A stretch of 24,105 bases of DNA from a virus: the IMG/VR virus record IMGVR_UViG_3300027844_000158, positions 1 through 24,105 of that record; one strand, 5' to 3'. Both the position numbers and the translations under genes were made by a program. Positions 8,801-17,982 of this stretch are shown here, one piece after another. A model generated the notes under the pieces. The model saw nothing but the letters and a program-made list of their open reading frames with translations. It was not told the origin of the DNA and ran no database searches. Numbering within the stretch: position 1 is the first letter of the stretch; each line of letters starts with the position of its first letter.

Positions 8801-11800
8801 TCTACTGTACTTGCCTTAGCCTGTGTTACCAAAGGTACATCTGTGTATGGTAAAGAAACAACTTTACCAGTCGATTGATAGTTATCAGCTTTTCTAGCAT
8901 CATCTGTAGTATTTTCTTCAAGCAACTTTACTTGATTTTCATAAAACGGTGGAAATAAATGTAAGTTTCCTATACTAACCTGATGATCTGTATGATTTAT
9001 ATTTCCTACAGAACCGCTAAATTGGAAATTATCTACGACAAAACCATTCTTATATCTATTGAAACCGTTTTGATCTTGTATTTCAAAAGCCTTTGTATCC
9101 TGCTCTAACATATTTAAAGAGGTATAATATTCTAGGTTTTTAATTCGTGTTTCTAACTTACCAATATCGGCCATCGTATAGCCTCTATTCTTCTGAAGGA
9201 GAATATACAAATCCCTATCATGGAATGTATAGGCATTCATAATTAGTTTAGCTAGTATTAATGTATTTTTTGGCTGTTCTGGGTACTGTGGATTCTCAGC
9301 TGACACACCTTCTAAAACTCTAAACTCCCCAGCATTATTAAGATACAACAAATCATTTCTAGGTAGATAGAATGTATAATCCATCAGAATGTTATCATCA
9401 GCCTGTACTATATTTCCAACTGATGATCCAGCAGTTTCATATGATCTATTTTGTATAGAAAATGGATTAACTGTTGTAGATGTTATGTCGGCAACCCTAG
9501 GTCTAAAATCTAAAGCATCTCGCAATTCAGGATTAAATTTTGGAATATCAGCATAATTTATGCCATATGAACCAACACTAAAATAATCTCCAGTACCATG
9601 TGTGAAATAATCATAGATAACTAACAACTGACCGGCGGGTGCTATAACACCTGCTTTTCTAACAATTCTAGAAATATCATAATACTCAGCTCTCTGACCT
9701 GTATCTAATGTATAGTGATCTGTAATATTTGTATGACCAGCAGCAATAGCATCTACCTTAGCAGTAACGGTACTCGTTTGTCCAGTAATGGTATCTAATG
9801 TATTAAAAGTTCCACTAATTTTAATATATGTTACCGTTGTAGCTGGACTGTTGACAATTACATATCCTTTAGCACCTGAAGAACTTCCTATAATAATCTC
9901 TCCCGGTGTAAATGTTCCAGACACCAGTGAAACCGTCAGCGTTGGAGGAAGAGGTACTACTGATGATAGCCCAGAATCAAACACAGCCCTTAATTTATAA
10001 ACGTCAGCAACATCTATAGAAACTTCTTTATCTACAATTCTAGCTCCATAATAATCATTTGTTGCAATAGTATCTGCAATTGTTTTCTGTTGCATTACAA
10101 ATGCTGATTTTGTTTTTGGTGTTGCAGTCGGCACATTTACTGGTGCGACTAACTTCACTTGGGCAGCATTACCAAATAATGTATTATCTGTTATTGTTAA
10201 AGAGTTTGTTGTGCTAGATGTTTTTCCTTCTATATCTATCATATCACCAACAGCTGCTGTTCCTGATCCAGCTGTCATAACACTTAGAACATAATTCTTT
10301 TTTGTGAACGATGGAAATGTTTCTCCAACTCCCACTGTGAATGTCACAGCTCCTAGAGCACTTGTTGTTCCTACAAACTGCCTCTTAACAGTAAACGACA
10401 CATCTGTTACTGTTGCAGTATTTTCTTTAGGCATATAGTGCAAGAAAGAACTCTTACTCAGCTCTTGCATCTTACCTCGTTTTCTTGTTCCCGTTATTCC
10501 AGTTACAGTATTAGTTCCTGCCGAAGCAAGTGTTGCTAATGTGTTGCTAGTTACAGCGGTAACTCGTCGTTCTTCTGCTACTCCTAATGCACCACTTGGT
10601 AATGATACTATATCACCTATAACTAATTCTTCAGTAAATACAGTATTAAGTCCGTTAAGGTTAACTGGAAGTTCTCCATCAATTGTGGCAGTTGCCGCGG
10701 CTAATGTTCCTCCACCACCAGTAAATACTACTGTGGGAACTGATGTATAGCCTTGACCTCCATTTGTTATTGTTACACCCGATACAGCTCCAGCTGTTAC
10801 TGTTGCTGTTGCTGTGGCCGAAGTCGAAGCTCCTCCACCAGTGAATGACACTGTTGGTACAGATGTATATCCAGAACCCCCGGCTGTTACTGATATAGTA
10901 TTAACTGCACCAGCTGTGGGACTATTAGATACTGTACCATTTAATGAAAATGACTGATCAAGAGAAATATCTGCTGTGAAATCTTTCGCTGCACCTGCTG
11001 TTTGTGTCATAAACAGAGATTTAACATCTCTATTGAAAATTTTCTTTGCTATAGTTGAAATTATTGGACTTCCTGTAGTAGTGTCATCTCCACTTTTACT
11101 ACTAGTAATAGCTTCGCCAATTACAAAAGTTCCTTTAACTTGTTGCAATATCAAATTAACTCCTGCTCCTACCGCAGCATTCATAATTGCTGTGGCACCA
11201 CTCGTAACTCCTGTTATGACAACATCATCTGTTAAAGAAACGACCCCAGACATGGTAACCAATTGATACATATTGACATCGAATAGATATGTTTTATATA
11301 TCGATGCCGTGCCAACAACTCCTGAATCATAATTAAAAGCTTTAACTTTAGCTAGTCCTACTGGCGCACCTGATGTTGAACCTCGTCCGGCTGAACCAGT
11401 TTGCTGATCATATAGCTTAACTTCTTTAAACCAATTAACACTGGCCTCACCACCATCTACGTCAGGCATATTATAAGAATTAGTAACTTTAACCCAGCGT
11501 CCTAACTGTGCTATAAGACTGGCATTGTTTTTTGAACCTGTATCCCTAGCCTTATTGACAGCAATATAATTAGTAGAAATTGTTTCAACTTCACTACCAT
11601 TGATAATAGCTTTGCCAGGCCCTACTGCCATAACCAGTTTTGTTTCATCTCCTATAGGATCTTCTGTGGCTAAATATGTTCCTCTGTTTGTTCCTGTATT
11701 TAAATGTTCTTTAGGATCAATCTTATGAGTCTTAATAGTATAATTACCAGATTCTTCAAAAGTCCTACGGGCGAGCATTTCTTCAACAATAGAATACTCT

Positions 11801-12660
11801 GTTTTATTTACAATTTTTCTTACCAGACCGTTCTCTACTCTAATTAACTCAGTAAAGTCTGCATCATCTGTTTCTGTAAGACCTTTCTTGATTAGGGTAA
11901 GAGTTTCCTGAAGTCTATGAGCACCTTTAGCCGCATAGTTGGAAGCTCCTTGTGCATTATCTAATAAATTTGATACTTGTTCTGGAGCTACTAAAGTTTC
12001 CGTGATATCAAACCCAACACGATATGACGGAGAGTTTGTATATTTTGACAATATAATTGATTGTGCTGCAGCTCGAATGAACATTCCTCTAATAAAGAAA
12101 ACTCCTTCTTGTACACTTGCCGCGGAACCGGTAGCTACTGCATCTGATAATTGTAGTTGTGCGGAAGTAGCATCTATTGCAAACGTGCTGATAACTGATT
12201 CTGAAGAAAGAAATTCTCCATTACTAAACTGAGTCGATATATTATCAGTTCCAGATGATAACCATTTTACATATAGTGTGGCTGGATCTATACTTGTAGC
12301 AACATCAACTCCTACAACCCTAGCCTTAACACCAGACGTTCCACCTTCTATAACAGTTCCAATAAACTGACTCAAATAATCTGCTACCGAATACGTGGTA
12401 CTTGATACAGTAATCGTTGCTTGTAACTTTACAGCGAAATACTGGCTATCATATGTCACACCACCTGGTATAACAATAGATCCCTCTTGAAAGATATGCT
12501 TACCAAATCTTTCAATTTGATTTTGAAGTATAGTTTGAAGCTGCGTTAATTCTCTAGCTTGAACAGCATACCCAGGGCGGAACAATACTCTATGGTATTG
12601 ATCCGCCTCTGAAAAATCATCGTAATACGGTGTTACATTTAAATCAGTCTTTTGAGCCAT
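5860..12660 (-). CDS. Giant DUF4815 virion structural protein (2266 aa)
   Basis: 2266 residues, the largest gene here. The N-terminus (DLNVTPYYDDFSEADQYHRVLFRPGYAVQARELTQLQTILQNQIERFG, residues about 5-53) is the hallmark of DUF4815 proteins of marine T4-like phages. Inserted modules include two GGxGY beta repeats at about 590-665, several GE/DxITGxTSGAxA repeats in the N-terminal half, and two copies of a TxxFPxSGTIKIxDExIxYxxxxxxxLTGCxRG module (about 1465-1520 and 1880-1945). Residues about 1640-1800 (LAQTFFVELDATEGEGCYITKCDLYL...) look like a jelly-roll-like conserved region. It occupies the T4 gene 9/10 position, so a baseplate-periphery or fibre-connector role is likely but inferred. 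No signal peptide or membrane segment. It starts 34 nt after gp8, with AAAGGGA upstream of the ATG. Confidence 0.88.
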   Translation of the reverse strand: MAQKTDLNVTPYYDDFSEADQYHRVLFRPGYAVQARELTQLQTILQNQIERFGKHIFQEGSIVIPGGVTYDSQYFAVKLQATITVSSTTYSVADYLSQFIGTVIEGGTSGVKARVVGVDVATSIDPATLYVKWLSSGTDNISTQFSNGEFLSSESVISTFAIDATSAQLQLSDAVATGSAASVQEGVFFIRGMFIRAAAQSIILSKYTNSPSYRVGFDITETLVAPEQVSNLLDNAQGASNYAAKGAHRLQETLTLIKKGLTETDDADFTELIRVENGLVRKIVNKTEYSIVEEMLARRTFEESGNYTIKTHKIDPKEHLNTGTNRGTYLATEDPIGDETKLVMAVGPGKAIINGSEVETISTNYIAVNKARDTGSKNNASLIAQLGRWVKVTNSYNMPDVDGGEASVNWFKEVKLYDQQTGSAGRGSTSGAPVGLAKVKAFNYDSGVVGTASIYKTYLFDVNMYQLVTMSGVVSLTDDVVITGVTSGATAIMNAAVGAGVNLILQQVKGTFVIGEAITSSKSGDDTTTGSPIISTIAKKIFNRDVKSLFMTQTAGAAKDFTADISLDQSFSLNGTVSNSPTAGAVNTISVTAGGSGYTSVPTVSFTGGGASTSATATATVTAGAVSGVTITNGGQGYTSVPTVVFTGGGGTLAAATATIDGELPVNLNGLNTVFTEELVIGDIVSLPSGALGVAEERRVTAVTSNTLATLASAGTNTVTGITGTRKRGKMQELSKSSFLHYMPKENTATVTDVSFTVKRQFVGTTSALGAVTFTVGVGETFPSFTKKNYVLSVMTAGSGTAAVGDMIDIEGKTSSTTNSLTITDNTLFGNAAQVKLVAPVNVPTATPKTKSAFVMQQKTIADTIATNDYYGARIVDKEVSIDVADVYKLRAVFDSGLSSVVPLPPTLTVSLVSGTFTPGEIIIGSSSGAKGYVIVNSPATTVTYIKISGTFNTLDTITGQTSTVTAKVDAIAAGHTNITDHYTLDTGQRAEYYDISRIVRKAGVIAPAGQLLVIYDYFTHGTGDYFSVGSYGINYADIPKFNPELRDALDFRPRVADITSTTVNPFSIQNRSYETAGSSVGNIVQADDNILMDYTFYLPRNDLLYLNNAGEFRVLEGVSAENPQYPEQPKNTLILAKLIMNAYTFHDRDLYILLQKNRGYTMADIGKLETRIKNLEYYTSLNMLEQDTKAFEIQDQNGFNRYKNGFVVDNFQFSGSVGNINHTDHQVSIGNLHLFPPFYENQVKLLEENTTDDARKADNYQSTGKVVSLPYTDVPLVTQAKASTVEMINPFAVANWIGKITWDDGEIYTWARSDYTKYDTKYIEDTTAFEKAKVDAGGSGAGYEVTSGSVTSAGAAGEVTERAFDKSVTIRYRDPYDIGWTRYWDKGVVDAEIVKDELHPDYDPAGEIVDWDPDPWIKGSELGFTAKGFKPHTKLWPFFDEIAVSAYVKPRGVSEVDTVIGADLAKTGTTLTVTTTAGFPTSGTIKITDGTLIEQIIYTSKTGTTFTGLQRGVNDTSARSWLLSSAATVSSGAYGMPMISDSKGDLDGVFDLPETPTLKFTTGMKSFKLSDDENNLSGGRLAHVTSSTIPEPGTFGSAMLEAKGRINHWREVHLRVWKGTFRWETYRTWGIPRPNPTHSDPLAQTFFVELDATEGEGCYITKCDLYLQSKATSSDVKIPVSVEIVNVENGYPLAQNGIPNALAWKDQEDINISDDASVATSFVFPQPIFVQRRGEYAIVVRCDSPDYKLWIARMGQMDLGGKSMISEQAAGGSLFKSQNAHTWSPSQLEDLTFILYRAKFDTSVTGSFTTHNTALDSTTSIPEGIVTLDQNPITLTNASRDVRFRFKMPGVPRTEPHGMYSTTDNVIISGVESEISATTLNETLSAVDTTITVTDASNFPASGTIKIEDEVITYAGISTNDLTGCTRGTSDGTALTVAVAHATAEPVALYMLAGIPLTEINKTHIAISGIEDDSFLITVNALYPATSALIGGGSKVKVTRNIIMDIITPFFHAESRANTTLTFKAQPTTARSPNGPSTQNAFVPTNLSDALPITNALPYLFDSSMMIASQINETNEMAGAKSLKVVATLKSTKDTLSPMIDTKLMMLETVQNRLNKIDSAADVSTGIVYNSSIAASGDNNKAIYITKKITLASASTALRVMFAANIPSTSEVVVLYKILPDGSTEVFDDLGWNYFNTTGVDDNLSGTTDNQIEWKDYIYTAGVKDSGTGIALDDFTSFAIKIVMKGTNTAKPPRIKQFRMIALAA
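10691..10716. repeat. 26-bp exact repeat, copy B (in the DUF4815 gene)
   Basis: Matches 1827-1852 exactly. It lies within the second GGxGY repeat of the 2266-residue protein, next to a further stretch (10860-10890) resembling 2005-2035. Confidence 0.85.
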
Positions 12661-12694
12661 GTTCTACATAATCCCTTTAAAGTGGACAAAAAAA

Positions 12695-14107
12695 TTAGAA
12701 CTCAATTACTAATTTAATATTTTCTGTCTGGTCGCTTGCTCTAATAATTGGCGCTCTGTTTTCTACATAAATTATATCACCTGAGTGATATTGAATTTCT
12801 GAACTTCCTACTCCACCGGATCCTACTGTCCCGGACGCTGTACTAGTTGTTCCTGTTACCGTATCTGCATCAGCAAACACAGCCAGATTACCTGTTGTAG
12901 CAACTCCCGTATACTCTGTTTGGATAATTTTTAAAATCTTTGTAGAAGCATCCCAACTGGCAACCTTACCTTTAGCCTGCGGGGACGCAGCATTCGTAAC
13001 TTCTTCATCGACCGTAAATGTGCCTGATACAGCTCCCGTAAACGTCAAAGTCTTTAAGCCACTTGCCGTAGTATCTGTTAATGGGTTACCAACTGAATTC
13101 TTTGGATCTCTAATCAATCCAACTCGACGGAAATCCTGATCAACAACAAAGTCTCCAGAACCTTCAGCACCAGCAATACTGGTGTTCATCATAACATAAA
13201 ATCCACCAAGTTCTTTTACTGGATCTTTTCCGTGACCACCTTTAGGTGTTATGATCGGTGCCAAAACTGCATCTGTTGATGCACCCGCAGCTCCTAGTCC
13301 TGTAATACCTGTCAGATAAAGATTTGCAAATGTGTATCCGGTACCTGCTGCAACAATAGTTACACCAGTAATAATACCTGATGATACTACCACTTCATAT
13401 TTACCAGATGCACCGTCGCCATAAATGTCAACTCCAGCTCCGCCTGTGGGCCACGTTCCATCATTGTAACCGGCTCCACCGTTCTTAATCTGAACGTGTT
13501 TAATTTCTCCATCAATCGCAGCAGTTGCAACCGAAGTTGCGTCTGTAGCTGCTGCAGAAACAGGCATAAAGTCTGTTGATAAAAAGTTCTGTACCATGTT
13601 TGTTGTCATGGTAAACATATATTTCCAAGCATATCCATCTACTGTAGAAAATTCACCTGATGTCGTTGTACTATCAGGTTCATCAGTTGCGGCGATTCCG
13701 CCAGCATTCGACATACACTTATAAACACGATAATTAGAATTCATTACATAAAAAGTTGAATCCCAAAGATTTGTTGCACCACTTTGCGCTGGATTGGCTG
13801 CCGTATAGTCGTGATTGTAAGAATCGTATACTGTGGCAGTAGTCCAGTTTCGTCTAGGTACTACAAATGAAACATCACTAGATGTTACCTTTTTAGCACC
13901 AATCATATCCCGAAAATATCTATACTCATCACCAATCGTATCGACGGGTGTAGGTGGTGCGGCATCTGTTCCTCCGCCTGTTGCAGTCGAAAAGGCTTGA
14001 GGCCTACCGATCCATAGATAATAAGTCGTAGCGACTGCCTCACTAAACGACTCATGAAATTGTTCTGCGTTATGCAATCTAAATTTGTTTGTAATAATTG
14101 CTGCCAT
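12695..14107 (-). CDS. gp8: Baseplate wedge protein gp8, enlarged
   Basis: 470 residues against 334 in T4 gp8. Both ends carry family signatures: VVPRRNW at about 82-88 (T4 has VIPRRDW) and the C-terminal YHSGDIIYVENRAPIIRASDQTE (T4 has RHSGEMIYMENRPPIIMAMDQTE; T4 sequence recalled from memory). The extra length is mostly in the middle, about residues 205-280 and 355-430, where GGxGY-type (GGAGYNDG, GTGYTFANL) and TGTTSTASGTV-type beta repeats appear. gp8 is a dimeric wedge component that binds gp6, gp7 and gp10 in T4. The gene lies directly after the gp7-like gene as in T4, with its own late promoters upstream. Confidence 0.9.
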   Translation of the reverse strand: MAAIITNKFRLHNAEQFHESFSEAVATTYYLWIGRPQAFSTATGGGTDAAPPTPVDTIGDEYRYFRDMIGAKKVTSSDVSFVVPRRNWTTATVYDSYNHDYTAANPAQSGATNLWDSTFYVMNSNYRVYKCMSNAGGIAATDEPDSTTTSGEFSTVDGYAWKYMFTMTTNMVQNFLSTDFMPVSAAATDATSVATAAIDGEIKHVQIKNGGAGYNDGTWPTGGAGVDIYGDGASGKYEVVVSSGIITGVTIVAAGTGYTFANLYLTGITGLGAAGASTDAVLAPIITPKGGHGKDPVKELGGFYVMMNTSIAGAEGSGDFVVDQDFRRVGLIRDPKNSVGNPLTDTTASGLKTLTFTGAVSGTFTVDEEVTNAASPQAKGKVASWDASTKILKIIQTEYTGVATTGNLAVFADADTVTGTTSTASGTVGSGGVGSSEIQYHSGDIIYVENRAPIIRASDQTENIKLVIEF

Positions 14108-14139
14108 AGCTATTAGCTCTCTTTAAAAGTTTATATGAT

Positions 14140-14147
14140 TATTTATA
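14140..14147 (-). promoter_or_regulatory. T4-type late promoter, gp8-proximal
   Basis: A perfect TATAAATA on the minus strand. Predicted start near 14134 gives a leader of about 27 nt before gp8, with an AGAGAG sequence near the start codon. It is the closest of three late elements in this 75-nt gap. Confidence 0.78.
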
Positions 14148-14165
14148 ACCATTCTATTATTTATC

Positions 14166-14179
14166 TATTTATATTTATA
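14166..14179 (-). promoter_or_regulatory. Two overlapping T4-type late promoters
   Basis: Two perfect TATAAATA elements on the minus strand, at 14172-14179 and 14166-14173, share two bases. Together with the element at 14140-14147 they make three late promoters between the gp7-like and gp8 genes. Confidence 0.7.
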
Positions 14180-14182
14180 ACC

Positions 14183-17100
14183 TTAAGCAGTTAGTTCTAT
14201 AGAAATCTCTGACGGTGCAGATACATTTCCTCTAGATTCAGGATAATTAATAACTCGATCTAAAGTTACCGAACCCCAATCTTGTATTCTATAACCACTT
14301 GCATTATGAACACTCTGTATAAATCTATACAAGTATACAGTTTTACCGTCGGCATGGGTTGTTGCCGTAGTGCCATCTACCCCTCGTATGCAACCAGTCA
14401 AATCATTCCCTGATTTACTAGCATACGTTATTTTCTCATCCTCTAACTTGATTGTTCCTGACGATGGGAACGTACTTGCATCGGTTAAGGTGATAGTAAC
14501 ATCGGTCGCCGACATAGTACTCCCCTCATTCAATGTAGTCCACTCTCTCGTTTCTGTATAACCAATATGTCCTCTAAAGGCCTCAAGTGCATCTGCACGA
14601 ATATTTCCAAGACCTGTTGCAGTTTCATTTTGAATAGAGCCCAAACCATCTTCTAATGTGATCATGCCTGGTGCACCGCGGCGAATCAGATCCTTATACG
14701 TTATTAAATTCTCTATCATCACACCATGACCAGCATATGAATCTAGTAAACTTTTTCTTGTTTCTTTATAAGTTCTAAAGAGTAGTTTGATTAAAACATC
14801 TCTAACTCCAGTAGGCACAACATTAAGATTAGTAGCCACATTAGGAGTAGCATTAGCCGTGTCATCTGATGTGCCTAGTCTACGGGCTATTCTCTTACCG
14901 AATGATATAGTTCTGATCGGTGTAATTGTAATCTCTGAATTCAGATGCGGTGTGATTACAAATTCATACACTGGTACGGCAACCGAAACTATTGCAGGTG
15001 CTGATGTAGCTATCATATGAGAGGTGCCCATATCTATCTCATACAACGAATGCACTTTTGGATCGTAATCTATACGAATAGTACCAAACTTTATAGTCTT
15101 TTCACTACCAAGTGGTACGGGTATTTTTATCTCAGCATTAGCCAACAACAATGGTAGCACCTGCCACCAACTCGTAACGTCGTTGACTTGTATAGCCCCA
15201 GTATATGTTGGTAGTACCAACTCCATATGTCCTGGCCCTGTATGGAAGGTTACATCACGGTCACCGTTGAATGTTTCATTACCGAATATAACTCCGGCTG
15301 GATTACTATTAAGAGTGCCCTGTGTTGATGTTCCCAAACGTCTACCAATCTTATAAGTAAATACAATCTCAAGTACAGAGAGTAGATCAGGTGTGAACGT
15401 ATCCCGTAACGGTATAACACTCGGATGTGTACTGACCGTTCTGATTTGAGCATTCAATAATGTGCTGCGAGAAATTTCTCCAAACATAGCAAACCCAGCG
15501 GGATGCACAGCATTCAAAACATTCTCACGCCATTCTACAATTGATGACGCCGTTCTAATAACATAAGAATAATCTTGGTAATAATAACTATCTTGAATCT
15601 TCATTCCAGAATCAGAAATAAATCCATCCTGATTAACATACTTACCAAATGTTGTTACTGCCGAACCTAACCCAAGTCGTTCACCTGCACTACTTGCTGA
15701 TGCACCTGTACGTCCTAGAATAGACGTTAATCCATATGAATTAATAATAGCCGTAGCACCAGAAGTGGTGCCTGTTATAGTTTCATCTGATACAAAAATT
15801 CCTACTACGTTCTTAACTTTTTGTATATTAGTTCCGGCTTGAGTTTCTGCATGAATGGCTGTAGCTCCGGAAGTACCGCCGGTTATAGTTTCATCTATAA
15901 TAAAAGCTCCAACAACTTCTGTACAGAGAAAGTTTGTTAATGGTAAAAATACAGCATCAACAGTTCCTTTAAAAGTATCTTTATGATAATGCACACCACT
16001 ATTCAACATTTCTAATTGGCTTATCTTTCCAACATTATCACCTTTAGCCAGTAAATTGGCAGATGTCCCCAGTGTGGGATACAATAAAACATCAGCATCA
16101 AGTTGATGAGCAGCTGCAAGGGAGCTATCATATCCTCTAGTACAACCGGTTAAAGTTTTAACATCTATACCAGTATAAAAAATAATCTCATCATCTATTT
16201 TAATTTTACCTGATGTTTTTCTATTTGGATGAAACGTGTCAATAGAATCTAATACTATAGATGTAGCTGAAGACGATATGGCTACAGTTAAATCTGTAAC
16301 TTTTGTAGGATCAAATGTTAGTATGGGTAATTTATAATATCCTAGGCCTGCATTAATTAACTGGACATCTGTAATATCCCCGACACCAGACTCTTGTAAA
16401 ATTTTATTACCAGCATAGGTATCTGCATATGTTGTCCAATTCTCATATACAATATGATCATCTTCTAAACACTCATAATCTTCTTCTAGGTTAACTTCTA
16501 TAATGGCACCATCCTCTTCCATTATGCATTTACCACTACCGTCCTCTAATGTTAAATGCCAACCTTTCAACGAACCCACTTCAACTTGAACACCACCATC
16601 TACAGCTGAAACTCTCGCTGATAATCCAACACCACCAGCATTAGCATTATTTACACCAACAAGGTCTCCTACTTTATATCCTGTGCCTCCAGCATCTACC
16701 AAAATTTCAGCAACCTTACCTGATGTTAGAGATTCAATTTTTGCTGCAGCATTACTTCCATTGTTAGATGTAATTGCTATAGGATCATCTAACTCAAAAT
16801 ATTGTCCTGAAGTTTTAATATCTGTTCCTGTCAAAACTGATATAATTTTAAAGGACAATGTTTTATCTGGATTTGTATTATCTACACAAGTGACCTGTTG
16901 TCCTGCCACAAACTGTCCTTTAATAGTATCTTTATTTAAGACTAACTCTGTAATAATTTCTCCACCTATAGTAAATTTAGTTATTGTTTCCACAACAGCA
17001 GAAGCTTCGTCAATATCTAGATATCCCTTATCATAATATGCACCACCTTCTAGAATAGTTGGATCAAAAATAGAACCCTGTGCTATAGTTTGTCCTACTA

Positions 17101-17977
17101 TATTAGTGCTGTTATCAGTAGACGGTATAGAATCTTCAGCCATTATTGAAGAACCATCTTCATGCAATACAAATATAGCAGTATCAGAATTTGATTCCAT
17201 TAAAACAGTATCGTTACCTTGCGACACTCGTAATATTGTATCATACGACCACTTACCATCAGATGCTTTCCAAATATTTTCTGTAGGATAAAATAGTTGT
17301 ACATCTTCATTCAATAACACCTTAAAGAATAATTCGTGTCCTTTTCGTGTTCCTTTAGCCCTATATAAATCCGTAACATTCTTTAAAAGAGTTCTTTTAT
17401 TAACACTAGTTGTTAATAGATTAGGAATCGTTCTCATAAACGAATGTTTAAACTGTGAGAAAAAAGAATCAATTGTTTCATCTACGTCAGCATAATCCAT
17501 TAGCTGCGTAATATTTTCTACTGGGTTGGCACGATATGATGTTATAACACCATGTGCCAGAGAAGTTTGTCCTTCAACCTCTTCCCCTATAAGAAATTTA
17601 TTTTGGGTTGATATAAACAAGCGTGAATTGTTGTTTATGTCCTCGGCTCTAATTGTTGCTTTAGCTCCAGAAGTCTTTCCCAAAAGTATTTCATTATTTT
17701 GAAATGCACCTAGGCCAGAAGATTCAAAAATTACACGGTCGTCAGGCCTTCCAGTTATTGTTCTAACATTTTCGTTTTGCAATAAAATATAATTATTACT
17801 ACCTTCTTCTAATACTACCTTATCAACTAAACCAATTTTATCCAAAACAAGCTCAGCACTTTCCATAAACTCATAATATTTTTCAAGAAAATCTATAACA
17901 CCAGCATCATCTCCTCGAATAAATCCAGGAAATAATTCCTCAACTTTTAATGAAAATTTATCTTTTATGGCTGACAT
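14183..17977 (-). CDS. gp7-like baseplate wedge protein (1264 aa)
   Basis: 1264 residues between gp6 and gp8, the T4 gene 7 position (T4 gp7 is 1032 aa). The N-terminus (FSLKVEELFPGFIRGDDAGVIDFLEKYYEFME) is typical of marine T4-like wedge proteins. LYRAKGTRKGHELFFKVLLNEDVQLF (about 202-227) resembles T4 gp7 YSTKGIEASYKFLFKVLYNEEVEI, and NAVHPAGFAMFGEI (about 820-833) resembles RFVHPVGFGFI (T4 recalled from memory). Inserted beta modules: two FPxSGxIKIxDExIxY...LTGCxRG units (about 559-635 and 1149-1215), two DETITGxTSGATAI repeats (about 684-744), and GGTGYKVGDLVGV-type repeats. It starts 5 nt after gp6, without a clear Shine-Dalgarno sequence. In T4, gp7 forms the wedge core with gp6 and gp53. 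Same role inferred. Confidence 0.82.
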   Translation of the reverse strand: MSAIKDKFSLKVEELFPGFIRGDDAGVIDFLEKYYEFMESAELVLDKIGLVDKVVLEEGSNNYILLQNENVRTITGRPDDRVIFESSGLGAFQNNEILLGKTSGAKATIRAEDINNNSRLFISTQNKFLIGEEVEGQTSLAHGVITSYRANPVENITQLMDYADVDETIDSFFSQFKHSFMRTIPNLLTTSVNKRTLLKNVTDLYRAKGTRKGHELFFKVLLNEDVQLFYPTENIWKASDGKWSYDTILRVSQGNDTVLMESNSDTAIFVLHEDGSSIMAEDSIPSTDNSTNIVGQTIAQGSIFDPTILEGGAYYDKGYLDIDEASAVVETITKFTIGGEIITELVLNKDTIKGQFVAGQQVTCVDNTNPDKTLSFKIISVLTGTDIKTSGQYFELDDPIAITSNNGSNAAAKIESLTSGKVAEILVDAGGTGYKVGDLVGVNNANAGGVGLSARVSAVDGGVQVEVGSLKGWHLTLEDGSGKCIMEEDGAIIEVNLEEDYECLEDDHIVYENWTTYADTYAGNKILQESGVGDITDVQLINAGLGYYKLPILTFDPTKVTDLTVAISSSATSIVLDSIDTFHPNRKTSGKIKIDDEIIFYTGIDVKTLTGCTRGYDSSLAAAHQLDADVLLYPTLGTSANLLAKGDNVGKISQLEMLNSGVHYHKDTFKGTVDAVFLPLTNFLCTEVVGAFIIDETITGGTSGATAIHAETQAGTNIQKVKNVVGIFVSDETITGTTSGATAIINSYGLTSILGRTGASASSAGERLGLGSAVTTFGKYVNQDGFISDSGMKIQDSYYYQDYSYVIRTASSIVEWRENVLNAVHPAGFAMFGEISRSTLLNAQIRTVSTHPSVIPLRDTFTPDLLSVLEIVFTYKIGRRLGTSTQGTLNSNPAGVIFGNETFNGDRDVTFHTGPGHMELVLPTYTGAIQVNDVTSWWQVLPLLLANAEIKIPVPLGSEKTIKFGTIRIDYDPKVHSLYEIDMGTSHMIATSAPAIVSVAVPVYEFVITPHLNSEITITPIRTISFGKRIARRLGTSDDTANATPNVATNLNVVPTGVRDVLIKLLFRTYKETRKSLLDSYAGHGVMIENLITYKDLIRRGAPGMITLEDGLGSIQNETATGLGNIRADALEAFRGHIGYTETREWTTLNEGSTMSATDVTITLTDASTFPSSGTIKLEDEKITYASKSGNDLTGCIRGVDGTTATTHADGKTVYLYRFIQSVHNASGYRIQDWGSVTLDRVINYPESRGNVSAPSEISIELTA

Positions 17978-17982
17978 AATTA

